Positions 37,009-46,658 of a stretch of 64,000 nucleotides of DNA are shown here, piece after piece. The stretch is from Burkholderia anthina (lineage in GTDB: Bacteria > Pseudomonadota > Gammaproteobacteria > Burkholderiales > Burkholderiaceae), in assembly GCF_001547525.1 (NCBI RefSeq), contig NZ_CM003768.1:1860001-1924000 (forward strand), given 5' to 3'. Position numbers and translations under genes: made by a program. Below the pieces are notes generated by a model that saw only the letters and a program-made list of their open reading frames with translations, had not been told where the DNA came from and did not search any database. Position 1 is the first letter of the stretch. Each line of letters begins with the position of its first letter.

Positions 37009-38013
37009 ATGACCGCTTCTTCCTCCGCTTTTCCGCTTCCGGGCGTGCCGGCCGGCGATCACGCCGATCATGCCGCGCTCGTCGCGCGCCTCGCCGCAGC
37101 CGATGCATCGGTGCGCCGCATCGCGCTGCTCGAACTCGCCGATCTCGAAGCGCCCGAACTCGTGCCGTCTTTCGTCGCGGCGCTGCGCGACGATGCGTCG
37201 GCCGACGTGCGCCGCGAGGCTGCGCGCGTGCTCGACGCGTGGGAGCAGCCCGATGTCGTCGACGCGCTGTGCCACGCGCTGCTCGATCCGGACGACGGCG
37301 TGCGCGCGACCGCCGCGCATAGCCTGTCCGAACTCAAGAACCCGGCATCGGGCGCCGTGCTGTGCCGCTGGGCCGACCGGCCCGAGCCGTTCGTGCGCGC
37401 CGCCGTGCTGCGCGGCTTGCGCGAGTTGCGCGCCCCCGATGCGTTCGCGCCGGCGCTGCGCGCGCTCGATGCCAGCAATGCGGACGTCCGCGCCGAGGCG
37501 GTCGTCGTGCTCGGCTGGCTCAAGGACGGCCGCGCGCTGCCGCCGCTCGCGCGCGTCGCGACCACTGACGCCGATGTGGACGTGCGGCGCGCCGCGGTCG
37601 GCGCAATCGGGTTCGCGGCGGCGGGCGACACCGCCGTCGTCACCGCATTGCTCGCGGCACTGCGCGACGCCGCATGGCAGGTACGCGAGGAAGCCGCTGC
37701 CACGCTCGGCAAGCTGCGCGCCGCCGTTGCGCGCGACCCGCTCGTCGCCGCGCTCGACGACGATTACTGGCAAGTGCGCGTGCGCGCCGTCCGCGCGCTC
37801 GGCCAATTGCGCGATGCAGCCGCGGCATCGGCCGTCGTCGCGCTGCTCTCGCATGCGATCAGCAATCTGCGCAAGGAAGCCGCACTCGCGCTCGGCGAAT
37901 TGCGCGACCGGGAGACACTGCCGGCGCTGCACGGCGCACTCGACGATCGCGACCCCGAAGTACGCAAGGCCGCGCGGATCGCGATCGGACAGATCGACGA
38001 GGCGTCGCGATGA
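37009..38013 (+). CDS. HEAT-repeat protein
   Basis: 334 residues made of about ten HEAT/PBS-lyase-type repeats of ~31 residues: each has a pattern like DADVDVRRAAVGAIG, DDGVRATAAHSLSEL or DPEVRKAARIAIGQI. It has no signal peptide and no catalytic motif, so it is a scaffold or assembly factor by appearance. Such proteins often accompany iron-sulfur or flavin oxidoreductases, which fits the neighbours. It ends overlapping the DUF971 start (ATGA). Confidence 0.85.
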   Translation: MTASSSAFPLPGVPAGDHADHAALVARLAAADASVRRIALLELADLEAPELVPSFVAALRDDASADVRREAARVLDAWEQPDVVDALCHALLDPDDGVRATAAHSLSELKNPASGAVLCRWADRPEPFVRAAVLRGLRELRAPDAFAPALRALDASNADVRAEAVVVLGWLKDGRALPPLARVATTDADVDVRRAAVGAIGFAAAGDTAVVTALLAALRDAAWQVREEAAATLGKLRAAVARDPLVAALDDDYWQVRVRAVRALGQLRDAAAASAVVALLSHAISNLRKEAALALGELRDRETLPALHGALDDRDPEVRKAARIAIGQIDEASR

Positions 38014-38297
38014 TCGCGCCGACCGAAATCGCACTCGATCACCCCGCGCATGCACTGACGTTGCACTGGCCCGACGGCGTCACGCAACGCATCGGCTATG
38101 CGCGCTTGCGCGGCGATTGCCCGTGTGCGCAATGCCGGAGAATCCGCTTCGATGGCGGCCATATCGACGCGCGGGCCAGCCTGACGTTGGACGGCGTGGA
38201 AGCGCTCGGCTACGGCGTGCGCTTCCTGTTCGGCGACGGCCATGCACGCGGCATCTATCCGTGGCCGTACCTCGCGGAGATCGCGTCGCGGCGATGA
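38010..38297 (+). CDS. DUF971 domain protein
   Basis: 95 residues. LHWPDGVTQRIGYARLRGDC followed by CAQCRR and a C-terminal GIYPWPYLAEI are typical of DUF971, the small zinc-binding domain also found at the N terminus of gamma-butyrobetaine hydroxylases. As a stand-alone protein it is often linked with iron-sulfur cluster carriers. It is translationally coupled to the HEAT-repeat gene. Confidence 0.85.
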   Translation: MIAPTEIALDHPAHALTLHWPDGVTQRIGYARLRGDCPCAQCRRIRFDGGHIDARASLTLDGVEALGYGVRFLFGDGHARGIYPWPYLAEIASRR

Positions 38298-38392
38298 CGC
38301 GGCTGCCGCGTCGCGCGGGCCGGATGGCAGGCATGCGCAAACGCTGCGATACTGACGCCCACGATCGCATCACCCACCGTGGGAGCAGCATC

Positions 38393-39277
38393 ATGCAAAC
38401 CGCAGTCGGATTCGTCGGCCTCGGCGTGATGGGCACGCCGATGGCGCTCAATCTCGCGCGGGCCGGCACGCCGCTCGTCGTGTGGAGTCGTTCTCACGGC
38501 AGCGACGATGCACTGCGCGACGCCGGCGCACGGGTGGCCGACGGCATCGACGACGTATTCGCGTCCTGCCGCACCGTGATCCTGATGCTCGCGAACGACG
38601 CGGCCATCGATGCCGCTCTCGCCCGCGGCACACGTGCTTTTGCCGCGCGGGTCGGTGGACACACGATCGTCAACATGGGCACGAATGCGCCCGAGTATTC
38701 TCGCGCGCTCGCCGACGACATCGCCGCCGCGTCGGGCCGCTACGTCGAGGCGCCGGTATCGGGCTCGCGCAAGCCGGCCGAAGCCGGTCAGCTCGTCGTG
38801 ATGCTGGCCGGCGCGCCGGACGATGTCGATGCCATCCGCACGCTCGTGAAGCCGCTGTGCCGCGACAGCTTCGTGTGCGGCGACGTGCCGGCGGCGCTGA
38901 CGATGAAGCTCGCCGTCAACCTGTTCCTGATCACGATGGTCACCGGTCTCGCCGAAGCCACGCACTTCGCGCAACGTCACGGCATCGACCTCGCGCGCTT
39001 CGCCGACGTGCTGAATGCCGGCCCGATGGCGAGCGACGTGTCGCGCGTGAAGCTCGGCAAGTTCGTCACGGAAGATTTCTCGGTGCAGGCCGCGATCAGC
39101 GACGTGCTGAAGAACGCGCGCCTCGTCGCCGAGTCCGCGCGCGGCATCGGCATCGCGTCGCCGCTGCTCGACATCTGCCATGCGCTTTACGCGGAAACCG
39201 AGCAGGCCGGCCATGGCGCGGCCGACATGGTCGCCGTGATCCGCGCGATCGAACGGCGTACCGGGGACGCGCGATGA
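38393..39277 (+). CDS. NAD(P)-dependent beta-hydroxyacid dehydrogenase family protein
   Basis: 294 residues. Rossmann motif GFVGLGVMGTPMALNLA, substrate loop VEAPVSGSRKPAEAGQLVVM, and catalytic Lys in LTMKLAVNLFL (family KxxxN). It is a member of the 3-hydroxyisobutyrate dehydrogenase/glyoxylate reductase family; GLYR-type reductases for succinic semialdehyde or glyoxylate look alike. CGTGGGAG lies 8-12 bases upstream of the ATG. It follows the flavoprotein operon by 95 bases and may belong to it. Confidence 0.85.
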   Translation: MQTAVGFVGLGVMGTPMALNLARAGTPLVVWSRSHGSDDALRDAGARVADGIDDVFASCRTVILMLANDAAIDAALARGTRAFAARVGGHTIVNMGTNAPEYSRALADDIAAASGRYVEAPVSGSRKPAEAGQLVVMLAGAPDDVDAIRTLVKPLCRDSFVCGDVPAALTMKLAVNLFLITMVTGLAEATHFAQRHGIDLARFADVLNAGPMASDVSRVKLGKFVTEDFSVQAAISDVLKNARLVAESARGIGIASPLLDICHALYAETEQAGHGAADMVAVIRAIERRTGDAR

Positions 39278-39326
39278 GCGGTGTCCCCGCACCCGCATTT
39301 GTTCGAACCAACGGGTAGGCCCGACC

Positions 39327-39845
39327 ATGTCCGCTACCGGCACGTCCGCTACCGGCACGTCCGCAACCGGCACGTCCGCAACCGGCAACGCTGCACCGTT
39401 GCGCCCCGTTCCCGCCGTGATCGGCATCGTGCTGCGCGAGCGCGACGTGCTGCTCGTGCGCCGCGCGAACCCGCCCGATGCCGGCTGCTGGGGGTTCCCC
39501 GGCGGCAAGATCGAGCCGGGCGAGCCGCTTGCCGAGGCGGTCGTGCGCGAGATCGCGGAAGAAACGACGATCGACGTGGAGGCGCTCGACGCCTTTACCG
39601 CGCTGGACGCATTCGATTACGATGCGCGCGGCGCCGTGCGCCAGCATTTCGTCATGGTCGCGGTGCTGTGCAGATGGCTGCGCGGCACGCCGGCCGCCGG
39701 CGACGATGCGCTCGACGCGCGCTGGTTCGGCATCGACGAACTCGACCGCGACGATTTGCCGATGAGCGGGGGCGTACGGGACGTCGCGCGACGGGCGATG
39801 GAGCGGGCGGCGGTGCTGGACAACATGCGGCCGCCATCCGCCTAA
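39327..39845 (+). CDS. NUDIX hydrolase with repetitive N terminus
   Basis: 172 residues. The Nudix box is GGKIEPGEPLAEAVVREIAE-E (GX5EX7REUXEEXGU with Thr-Thr in place of the last Gly region), around residues 56-78. The N terminus, SATGTSATGTSATGTSATGN, is a five-residue repeat encoded by a 15-bp tandem repeat and is not part of the fold. The substrate (nucleotide or CoA pyrophosphate) is unknown. A GTG or ATG start beyond the repeat is not apparent, so translation probably includes it. Confidence 0.85.
   Translation: MSATGTSATGTSATGTSATGNAAPLRPVPAVIGIVLRERDVLLVRRANPPDAGCWGFPGGKIEPGEPLAEAVVREIAEETTIDVEALDAFTALDAFDYDARGAVRQHFVMVAVLCRWLRGTPAAGDDALDARWFGIDELDRDDLPMSGGVRDVARRAMERAAVLDNMRPPSA
39330..39389 (+). 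repeat. 15-bp tandem repeat in the NUDIX gene
   Basis: Four consecutive copies of TCCGCTACCGGCACG or TCCGCAACCGGCACG, with the last copy ending AAC. The period is a multiple of three, so copy-number change keeps the frame. Confidence 0.95.
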
Positions 39846-39936
39846 CACTTCCGCGGTCGCTTGCGCATCATCGCGACGCGTTCGCTCCGTCACCGAGGCG
39901 GCCCCAGCCGAGCGCCAAGTCATCCCACATCAAACC

Positions 39937-40386
39937 ATGATCAGAATTCGACAATCCACCGAGGCCGACGGCACACGCGTACTGGACGTCTGGCGCCAAG
40001 CCGTCGATGCCACGCATCATTTCCTGAGCGACGATGATCGTCGCGCGATCGAATCCGAAGTCGTCGCGTTTCTGCCGGGCGCACCGCTCGATCTGGCCGT
40101 CGACGAAACCGATCGCCCGATCGGCTTCATGCTGCTCGACGGCAGCCACATGGCAGCGCTGTTCGTCGATCCCGCCCACCATCGCGCGGGGATCGGGCGG
40201 CTGCTCGTCGAAGACGCGATCAAGCGCCATCCCGACCTGTCGACCGACGTCAACGAACAGAACGAAGCGGCGGCACGATTCTATGAACGGCTCGGATTCG
40301 AGCGCTGCGGGCGATCGGAGCTGGATGGACAAGGGCGGCCTTATCCGCTGATTCACCTTCGTTATCGCGGGTGCGGTCGAGACTGA
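39937..40386 (+). CDS. GNAT family N-acetyltransferase
   Basis: 149 residues. The acetyl-CoA-binding motif is HHRAGIGRLLVEDAI (variant of Q/RxxGxG/A), preceded by the strand MAALFVDPA and followed by NEQNEAAARFYERLGFERCG, a common GNAT C-terminal motif. IRIRQSTEADGTRVLDVWRQAVDATHHF at the start (two parts) resembles YjaB-like members. The substrate is unknown. Confidence 0.88.
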   Translation: MIRIRQSTEADGTRVLDVWRQAVDATHHFLSDDDRRAIESEVVAFLPGAPLDLAVDETDRPIGFMLLDGSHMAALFVDPAHHRAGIGRLLVEDAIKRHPDLSTDVNEQNEAAARFYERLGFERCGRSELDGQGRPYPLIHLRYRGCGRD

Positions 40387-40531
40387 AAATCATCCCGACG
40401 GGCTGAGATTTTCATTATCGTCAATCGGCAGCCTGCCCACTCGCCGCTCGACGAACCCGCCGTTCGCGCGCCCGAAGATGCTACCCTCTCGGCCACACTC
40501 GACATCTTCTAATGAAGCACCCGAATTCAAC

Positions 40532-41149
40532 ATGCAAACCGTCGCGGTACTGGACTTCGAAACAACCGGGCTGTCGCCGAATCTGGGCGACCGTGCAACC
40601 GAAATTGCCGTCATCCTGCTGCGCGACGGGCAGGTCGTCGACCGTTTCCAGAGTTTGATGAATGCAGGCCGACGCATCCCGTCCGACGTCGTCGCGCTCA
40701 CGGGCATCACGAACGACATGATCGCGGCGGCGCCCCCGGCTTCCGAAGTCATGAAGGAAGCGGCGGCGTTCGTCGGCCAGCATGCGGTCGTGGCCCACAA
40801 CGCCGGTTTCGACAAGCGCTTCTGGCAGTCGGAACTCGGGATGCTCGGCATGTCGGCCGACCATGCGTTTGCGTGCACGATGCTGGTGGCGCGACGGATC
40901 TACCCGGACGCGCGGAGTCACCGCCTGTCGAGCCTGGCCGAGATGCTGCGGCTGCCGCAATCGGGCCGTGCGCACCGCGCGATGGTCGATGCGGAGATGG
41001 CCGGCCATCTGTGGTGCCGGTTGCAGCAGGATATTTCGCGGACTTATGGGCTGGATCGCATCGATCATGCGCTGATGTCGCGGGTTCAGGCGACGACCAA
41101 GGCGAAAGTTCCGATGTATCTGCGGTCGCTCGGGCGGGCGCATGTGTGA
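40532..41149 (+). CDS. DEDDh 3'-5' exonuclease (DnaQ-like)
   Basis: 205 residues from the ATG at 40532. Exo I is VLDFETTGL (Asp and Glu), Exo II VVAHNAGFDKRFW (Asp) and Exo III HRAMVDAEM with His and Asp, giving the full DEDDh set. It lacks the C-terminal polymerase-binding parts of replicative epsilon, so it is a stand-alone repair or RNA/DNA exonuclease. It lies convergent with, and only 25 bases from, the helicase gene, at the edge of the low-G+C segment. Confidence 0.85.
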   Translation: MQTVAVLDFETTGLSPNLGDRATEIAVILLRDGQVVDRFQSLMNAGRRIPSDVVALTGITNDMIAAAPPASEVMKEAAAFVGQHAVVAHNAGFDKRFWQSELGMLGMSADHAFACTMLVARRIYPDARSHRLSSLAEMLRLPQSGRAHRAMVDAEMAGHLWCRLQQDISRTYGLDRIDHALMSRVQATTKAKVPMYLRSLGRAHV

Positions 41150-41174
41150 CAACTTCACGGCAACGCGATCCATA

Positions 41175-43877
41175 TCAAGCAGTTTCGGTACCGCTTGCCC
41201 ACTGGGTCAAAAAGGCTGCGACCTTTTCTTCGATATGACTTTCAACAGTCTGCAACCGGAGCAAGGGGATTCCGCTTTTCCTCAGAATGCTGTCTTTCAG
41301 CTCATCCCGTTCGATTTGTTGCGCCGTGCCGTGCGATCCGCCGTCCACTTCGATCACACCCAACGGCGTCTTCCCCACCTTGAAATACAGCACGAAATCA
41401 CAACTCGCACGATTTTTCATGAAATCCCGCTCCCGTGACGTCAGGGTGCCGTTCGTCATGGACACCAACTGAATCAAGGCAATCTGCGAGTGGAATGTCA
41501 TCGCCCGATAAGCGTCGCCGGACAATACTTCACGCAGTATCTGCGCGACGATCTGTTCGGACTTGTATTGGGAGTCGGCGGGACGCAACCTGGCGTTCAG
41601 CCGTTCGAGTGACGCGTCATACTCCTTGTATAGCAGGTCGAAAGCAGACACAACCGGAGCGCGATGGATCTGCTTCTCGGGGGCGTAGTATTCGATATGG
41701 CGAATCAGTGCCGCAATATGTCCATTGGTTGCAGCAAAAACGTCATCTCCCGTCACCAACGTGAATTTGTGCCTCGCTCTCGATACAGCCACATTGACCA
41801 AGTGCGGATCATCGACGAAACCCAAGCTTTGTTGACTCCGGTACTTCTTGTCCAGCACCGTGGAAAAGACAATCTCATCGCACTCCCTGCCTTGAAACTT
41901 GTGTACCGTGTCTTTGACGAAATCGGCCGGCAAATGCTCGCGAGACAGCGCCACCTGCGCGTTGTACGGGGCGATAAACCCTCTGCGCCGCTCCTGGTCC
42001 CAGTCGCTCACACCATCCCATTTGAGCGTCTCAAGCAGAGAATCCAGTTCGCGTCGATTCGCATTGCTGCGCGTGTGATTTCCCTTCGCCGTGACGAGCA
42101 GTTCCAATGAGCTTTCGCCTCCGTCGCGCGTCATCGGTACAAGCTGATTGTCATAGAACTGCTGATTGCAGAACTGGATGATTCTGGGGTGACAACGGTA
42201 ATGCTCCCTCAGGAGCGTCATCGGTATCGAATCCTTGAACACGCCGACGCACGAATCGAGCAGACTGTATTTGTCGCAATCGTAGAACTCGCCAGGTGAA
42301 GCGATACCAAGCTTCTGGGGGATATGGGGGAGCTGTTTCCTGTCGCCAACGATGATCAGGTTTTTGGCGCAGCCCAGCGCCAGTATCCCGGGAACGATGT
42401 CTTGTTGCGACGCCTCGTCGATGATCACATAGTCGAGAATCGCGCCATGGACCGAGTTGACAATAGAATGCGTGCCGCTACCGATAACCGGGAAGCGCCG
42501 CACAAACGCATCGAAGTTCCTGCCGTAATTCTCTGCATCGAACGATTCGTGCCGCGAGATATGCTGGTGAAGATGGTACTTAAGATGAGCCATCGATCCT
42601 GCGACCAGCTCATCCAGCAATGCGTCGAAGTTTCCCAGCACCAGCGCTTCGCGATGGGCAGTCAATGCAGATCGCTTCTCCTGCAGCGTCCTTTCGTAGT
42701 AGTGCTTCTGCAGCGCATAGATCACCGATTTGCGCTTTTCCCAGTCCTCAAATGGCTTCGCTCGAAAGATTCCAAAATTGAGTAGCAGCTCGAGTCGGTC
42801 CTTGAGCCGAATACGATTCTCCGCAAGATAGGTCAGATAGGCCATCAGGTCCGACGATTTTCGCGGAGACAGTTTGTACTTGCCGAGAGAAACCGGCGTC
42901 GCCACCGAATTCTCGCGCTGCCACTCGACTAGGTAGTTCAGCTCTACGGTGAGCTCATCGACCTCGGCCTGCAGGCGAGCCACGGTGTTCTGAACATAGA
43001 GATGTTGCTTCAGCTTCTGCAGAACCGCTTGAATCTGATCCATCGCAGGAGGTGGCGCAGGCGGCTCCGACGGCAAGACGGGAACATCGACAAAGAAATC
43101 CTCGCGATTTGCCGCACGGCCCAGCTTGGCAACCACGTAGTCCAGCCCGACCCTGTTCAATTTTTCATAGATGTTTTCAACAGCAGCATTGTTATTGGAC
43201 AGGACAGCGACTGTGTTCCCCCGCAATAGAATATTGGCAAGGATGTTCAAGATCGTTTGCGTCTTTCCCGTTCCGGGCGGCCCCTCTATCAGGCTGATTT
43301 GCGAGGCGAAAGCTTGCTCTACCGCCTTAAGCTGACTCTCGTTGACACCAAACGGGTAAATAAAGCCCTCTCCTTGCGTCCGCAACTGATGCCGTGCCGT
43401 GCAATACGCGTGCAACGCCGTGTCTTCATGCGGAGCCACCTTCTCCAACTGGCGCAGCACGTTGTCGGCGATAGGTTTGTCCTGCAGGCTCGCTTGTTCG
43501 GCTCGGGCCTTTGCCACGGCAACGAAATAGCGAAATACCGGTTCATTCTTGATTTTTGTCGTACGGGTGAGCTCGATTTCGTGAGCGTTCATGACGTAAA
43601 TCTTTCGACTGCCCGGATAGTGGACGGCAGCGTATTTTCCGCCATAGATCACCACCTTGTCGACGACGCTGAATTTCACCCCTCCTTTCTTTGACAGGAG
43701 CCTGTCTTGGACTATTTCAGTCGGCTCGATTCTGCAATTGCCGAGCGGACTACGAAAAGATTTTCCGGACGGGAAGTGGCAAGTCAACATCAACTCCTCC
43801 CTGTCGGAAGCCCACCATATCGTCCAGTCTTTGATCTGCCTGGTTCTTTCTTCGTCGTTTATCCAGATGGAAACCAT
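41175..43877 (-). CDS. SF1 helicase fused to DUF2726-type nuclease-like domain; candidate defence protein
   Basis: 900 residues. An N-terminal region of unknown fold (1-185) precedes a UPF1-like superfamily 1 helicase: Walker A GPPGTGKT (199-206), a ~250-residue coiled-coil-rich insertion, Walker B VIIDEAS (484-490), motif III GDRKQLP (511-517), motif IV REHYRCHPR (557-565), motif V DTVHKFQGRE (656-665) and motif VI VNVAVSRARHK (694-704). The C terminus has a PD-(D/E)XK-like arrangement of DUF2726: Asp827, IEVDGGSHG (Glu843, Asp845) and RDELKDSIL (Lys861). Base composition is lower than its neighbours. The ATG has AAGGAT 4-5 bases upstream. The defence role is inference from architecture and composition. 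Confidence 0.85.
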   Translation of the reverse strand: MVSIWINDEERTRQIKDWTIWWASDREELMLTCHFPSGKSFRSPLGNCRIEPTEIVQDRLLSKKGGVKFSVVDKVVIYGGKYAAVHYPGSRKIYVMNAHEIELTRTTKIKNEPVFRYFVAVAKARAEQASLQDKPIADNVLRQLEKVAPHEDTALHAYCTARHQLRTQGEGFIYPFGVNESQLKAVEQAFASQISLIEGPPGTGKTQTILNILANILLRGNTVAVLSNNNAAVENIYEKLNRVGLDYVVAKLGRAANREDFFVDVPVLPSEPPAPPPAMDQIQAVLQKLKQHLYVQNTVARLQAEVDELTVELNYLVEWQRENSVATPVSLGKYKLSPRKSSDLMAYLTYLAENRIRLKDRLELLLNFGIFRAKPFEDWEKRKSVIYALQKHYYERTLQEKRSALTAHREALVLGNFDALLDELVAGSMAHLKYHLHQHISRHESFDAENYGRNFDAFVRRFPVIGSGTHSIVNSVHGAILDYVIIDEASQQDIVPGILALGCAKNLIIVGDRKQLPHIPQKLGIASPGEFYDCDKYSLLDSCVGVFKDSIPMTLLREHYRCHPRIIQFCNQQFYDNQLVPMTRDGGESSLELLVTAKGNHTRSNANRRELDSLLETLKWDGVSDWDQERRRGFIAPYNAQVALSREHLPADFVKDTVHKFQGRECDEIVFSTVLDKKYRSQQSLGFVDDPHLVNVAVSRARHKFTLVTGDDVFAATNGHIAALIRHIEYYAPEKQIHRAPVVSAFDLLYKEYDASLERLNARLRPADSQYKSEQIVAQILREVLSGDAYRAMTFHSQIALIQLVSMTNGTLTSRERDFMKNRASCDFVLYFKVGKTPLGVIEVDGGSHGTAQQIERDELKDSILRKSGIPLLRLQTVESHIEEKVAAFLTQWASGTETA

Positions 43878-44179
43878 ATGATCCTTATGCGAATTTATTC
43901 AAAGCATAAAAATTCAGATTTCCCATTCTAAACGACACTCGACTACGACGATCCAGCAAGGAGCGAAACGGGCGTCAATGCAGTTTGATCGTAATGGTCG
44001 AATGCACTGTTATTGATAAGTCGTCGTTCGAGAACAGCGGGATACGTAAGCGGCCAGATGCGTACTGCGTCCAAAAGCAGGCCGAGTTGCCCACCCCACA
44101 ACGGAATCGCGGTCTTTCGTCTGCCGTTCCGGGCAGGTCGCCACCCATCGCAGAATTGCAGATCGTAAACGATCGCCTT
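43878..44179. other. AT-rich intergenic region upstream of the helicase gene
   Basis: No supported gene. The part next to the helicase start (43878-43930) is A/T-rich and includes the helicase ribosome site; it probably holds its promoter, but no well-spaced -35/-10 pair was identified. The remainder shows no motif. Confidence 0.4.
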
Positions 44180-44797
44180 TCAGATCGTCCCGATGTTGCC
44201 CGTCAACGGCCAACGCCCGATCACGTCGTAATGCGTCTTGCCGAGCCAGCTGTGGATCAGCATGAACTCGTTCACGGTCCAGGTGATCGGCTCCAGGTCG
44301 CACCGACCGAATTTTCCGTCGCCGTAAAGCAACGTGAGATGCGGCATGAAACGCGTACCCGAAATACGCAGACGGGCTCCTCTGAGAGCGTCTAAAAGAC
44401 TGCGCTGAAACATGATCAACGCGTCCAGCCCCTCGCTCCCCGTCAGCACGAAAGGTCGATGGCCGGGTCGCCCGTTGAAGCGCAGCATCTGATCAAACGT
44501 CACGCCGAACGGTGGCACATCGATAGTTGCCGCGGCGAAACATGCCCGCTCGACAACCATCTCCGGCACATACACGAAGTCGCCCAAACTGTACAGCGTG
44601 ACATGCAGACGCTTAGCGTCGAGCGGGCGACCGCTGATCCGCACGGCTGGGCCCAGACGCTCGCGCTGCTTTGTCATGCGCATAGCGGTGTCCGGGTCGG
44701 GCATCACGGCAAAGAAAAAGCGATGCTCCGGCATCAATCGAGTTGCCTCGAATCCGGGTAGCGTCAGTTGCTGCACCGCAGCGTTGTCGATTTGCAT
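44180..44797 (-). CDS. 2'-5' RNA ligase family protein (2H phosphoesterase)
   Basis: 205 residues. The two HxT motifs of the 2H superfamily are LHVTLYSLG and PHLTLLYG; the fold covers about residues 20-190. Family members act on 2',3'-cyclic phosphates or 2'-5' bonds in RNA (ThpR/LigT type). GGAGGG lies 6-11 bases before the ATG at 44797, which fixes the start against an open upstream frame. It sits on the same strand between guaA and the helicase gene, with 302 bases to the latter. Confidence 0.85.
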   Translation of the reverse strand: MQIDNAAVQQLTLPGFEATRLMPEHRFFFAVMPDPDTAMRMTKQRERLGPAVRISGRPLDAKRLHVTLYSLGDFVYVPEMVVERACFAAATIDVPPFGVTFDQMLRFNGRPGHRPFVLTGSEGLDALIMFQRSLLDALRGARLRISGTRFMPHLTLLYGDGKFGRCDLEPITWTVNEFMLIHSWLGKTHYDVIGRWPLTGNIGTI

Positions 44798-44931
44798 GGT
44801 GGACCCTCCAGTATCGTCAACCGAATCCGACCGCCAACAACACAAACAACAACGCCCGACAGGTATCCCGCCGGGCGTCCGCATCATCCGATGCCGCTAT
44901 CAGTCATCGAGGCACGCCTCGGCGCTAAAGC

Positions 44932-46551
<1,620 letters not shown>

Positions 46552-46658
46552 GGCTGCGGACGGGATGAAGAGAATAAGAAAAGCAGCGCATCGAGCGCTG
46601 CGTCAAAAGCATGGACAGCGGCGTCGGGCGGCAGGCGGCTCGCGCGACGCATCGCCGG

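Noticed and set aside
44010-44303. 97-codon minus-strand frame between the helicase and 2H phosphoesterase genes
   Set aside because: Its first part is the shadow of the phosphoesterase gene, and the remainder has no motif and no start signal.
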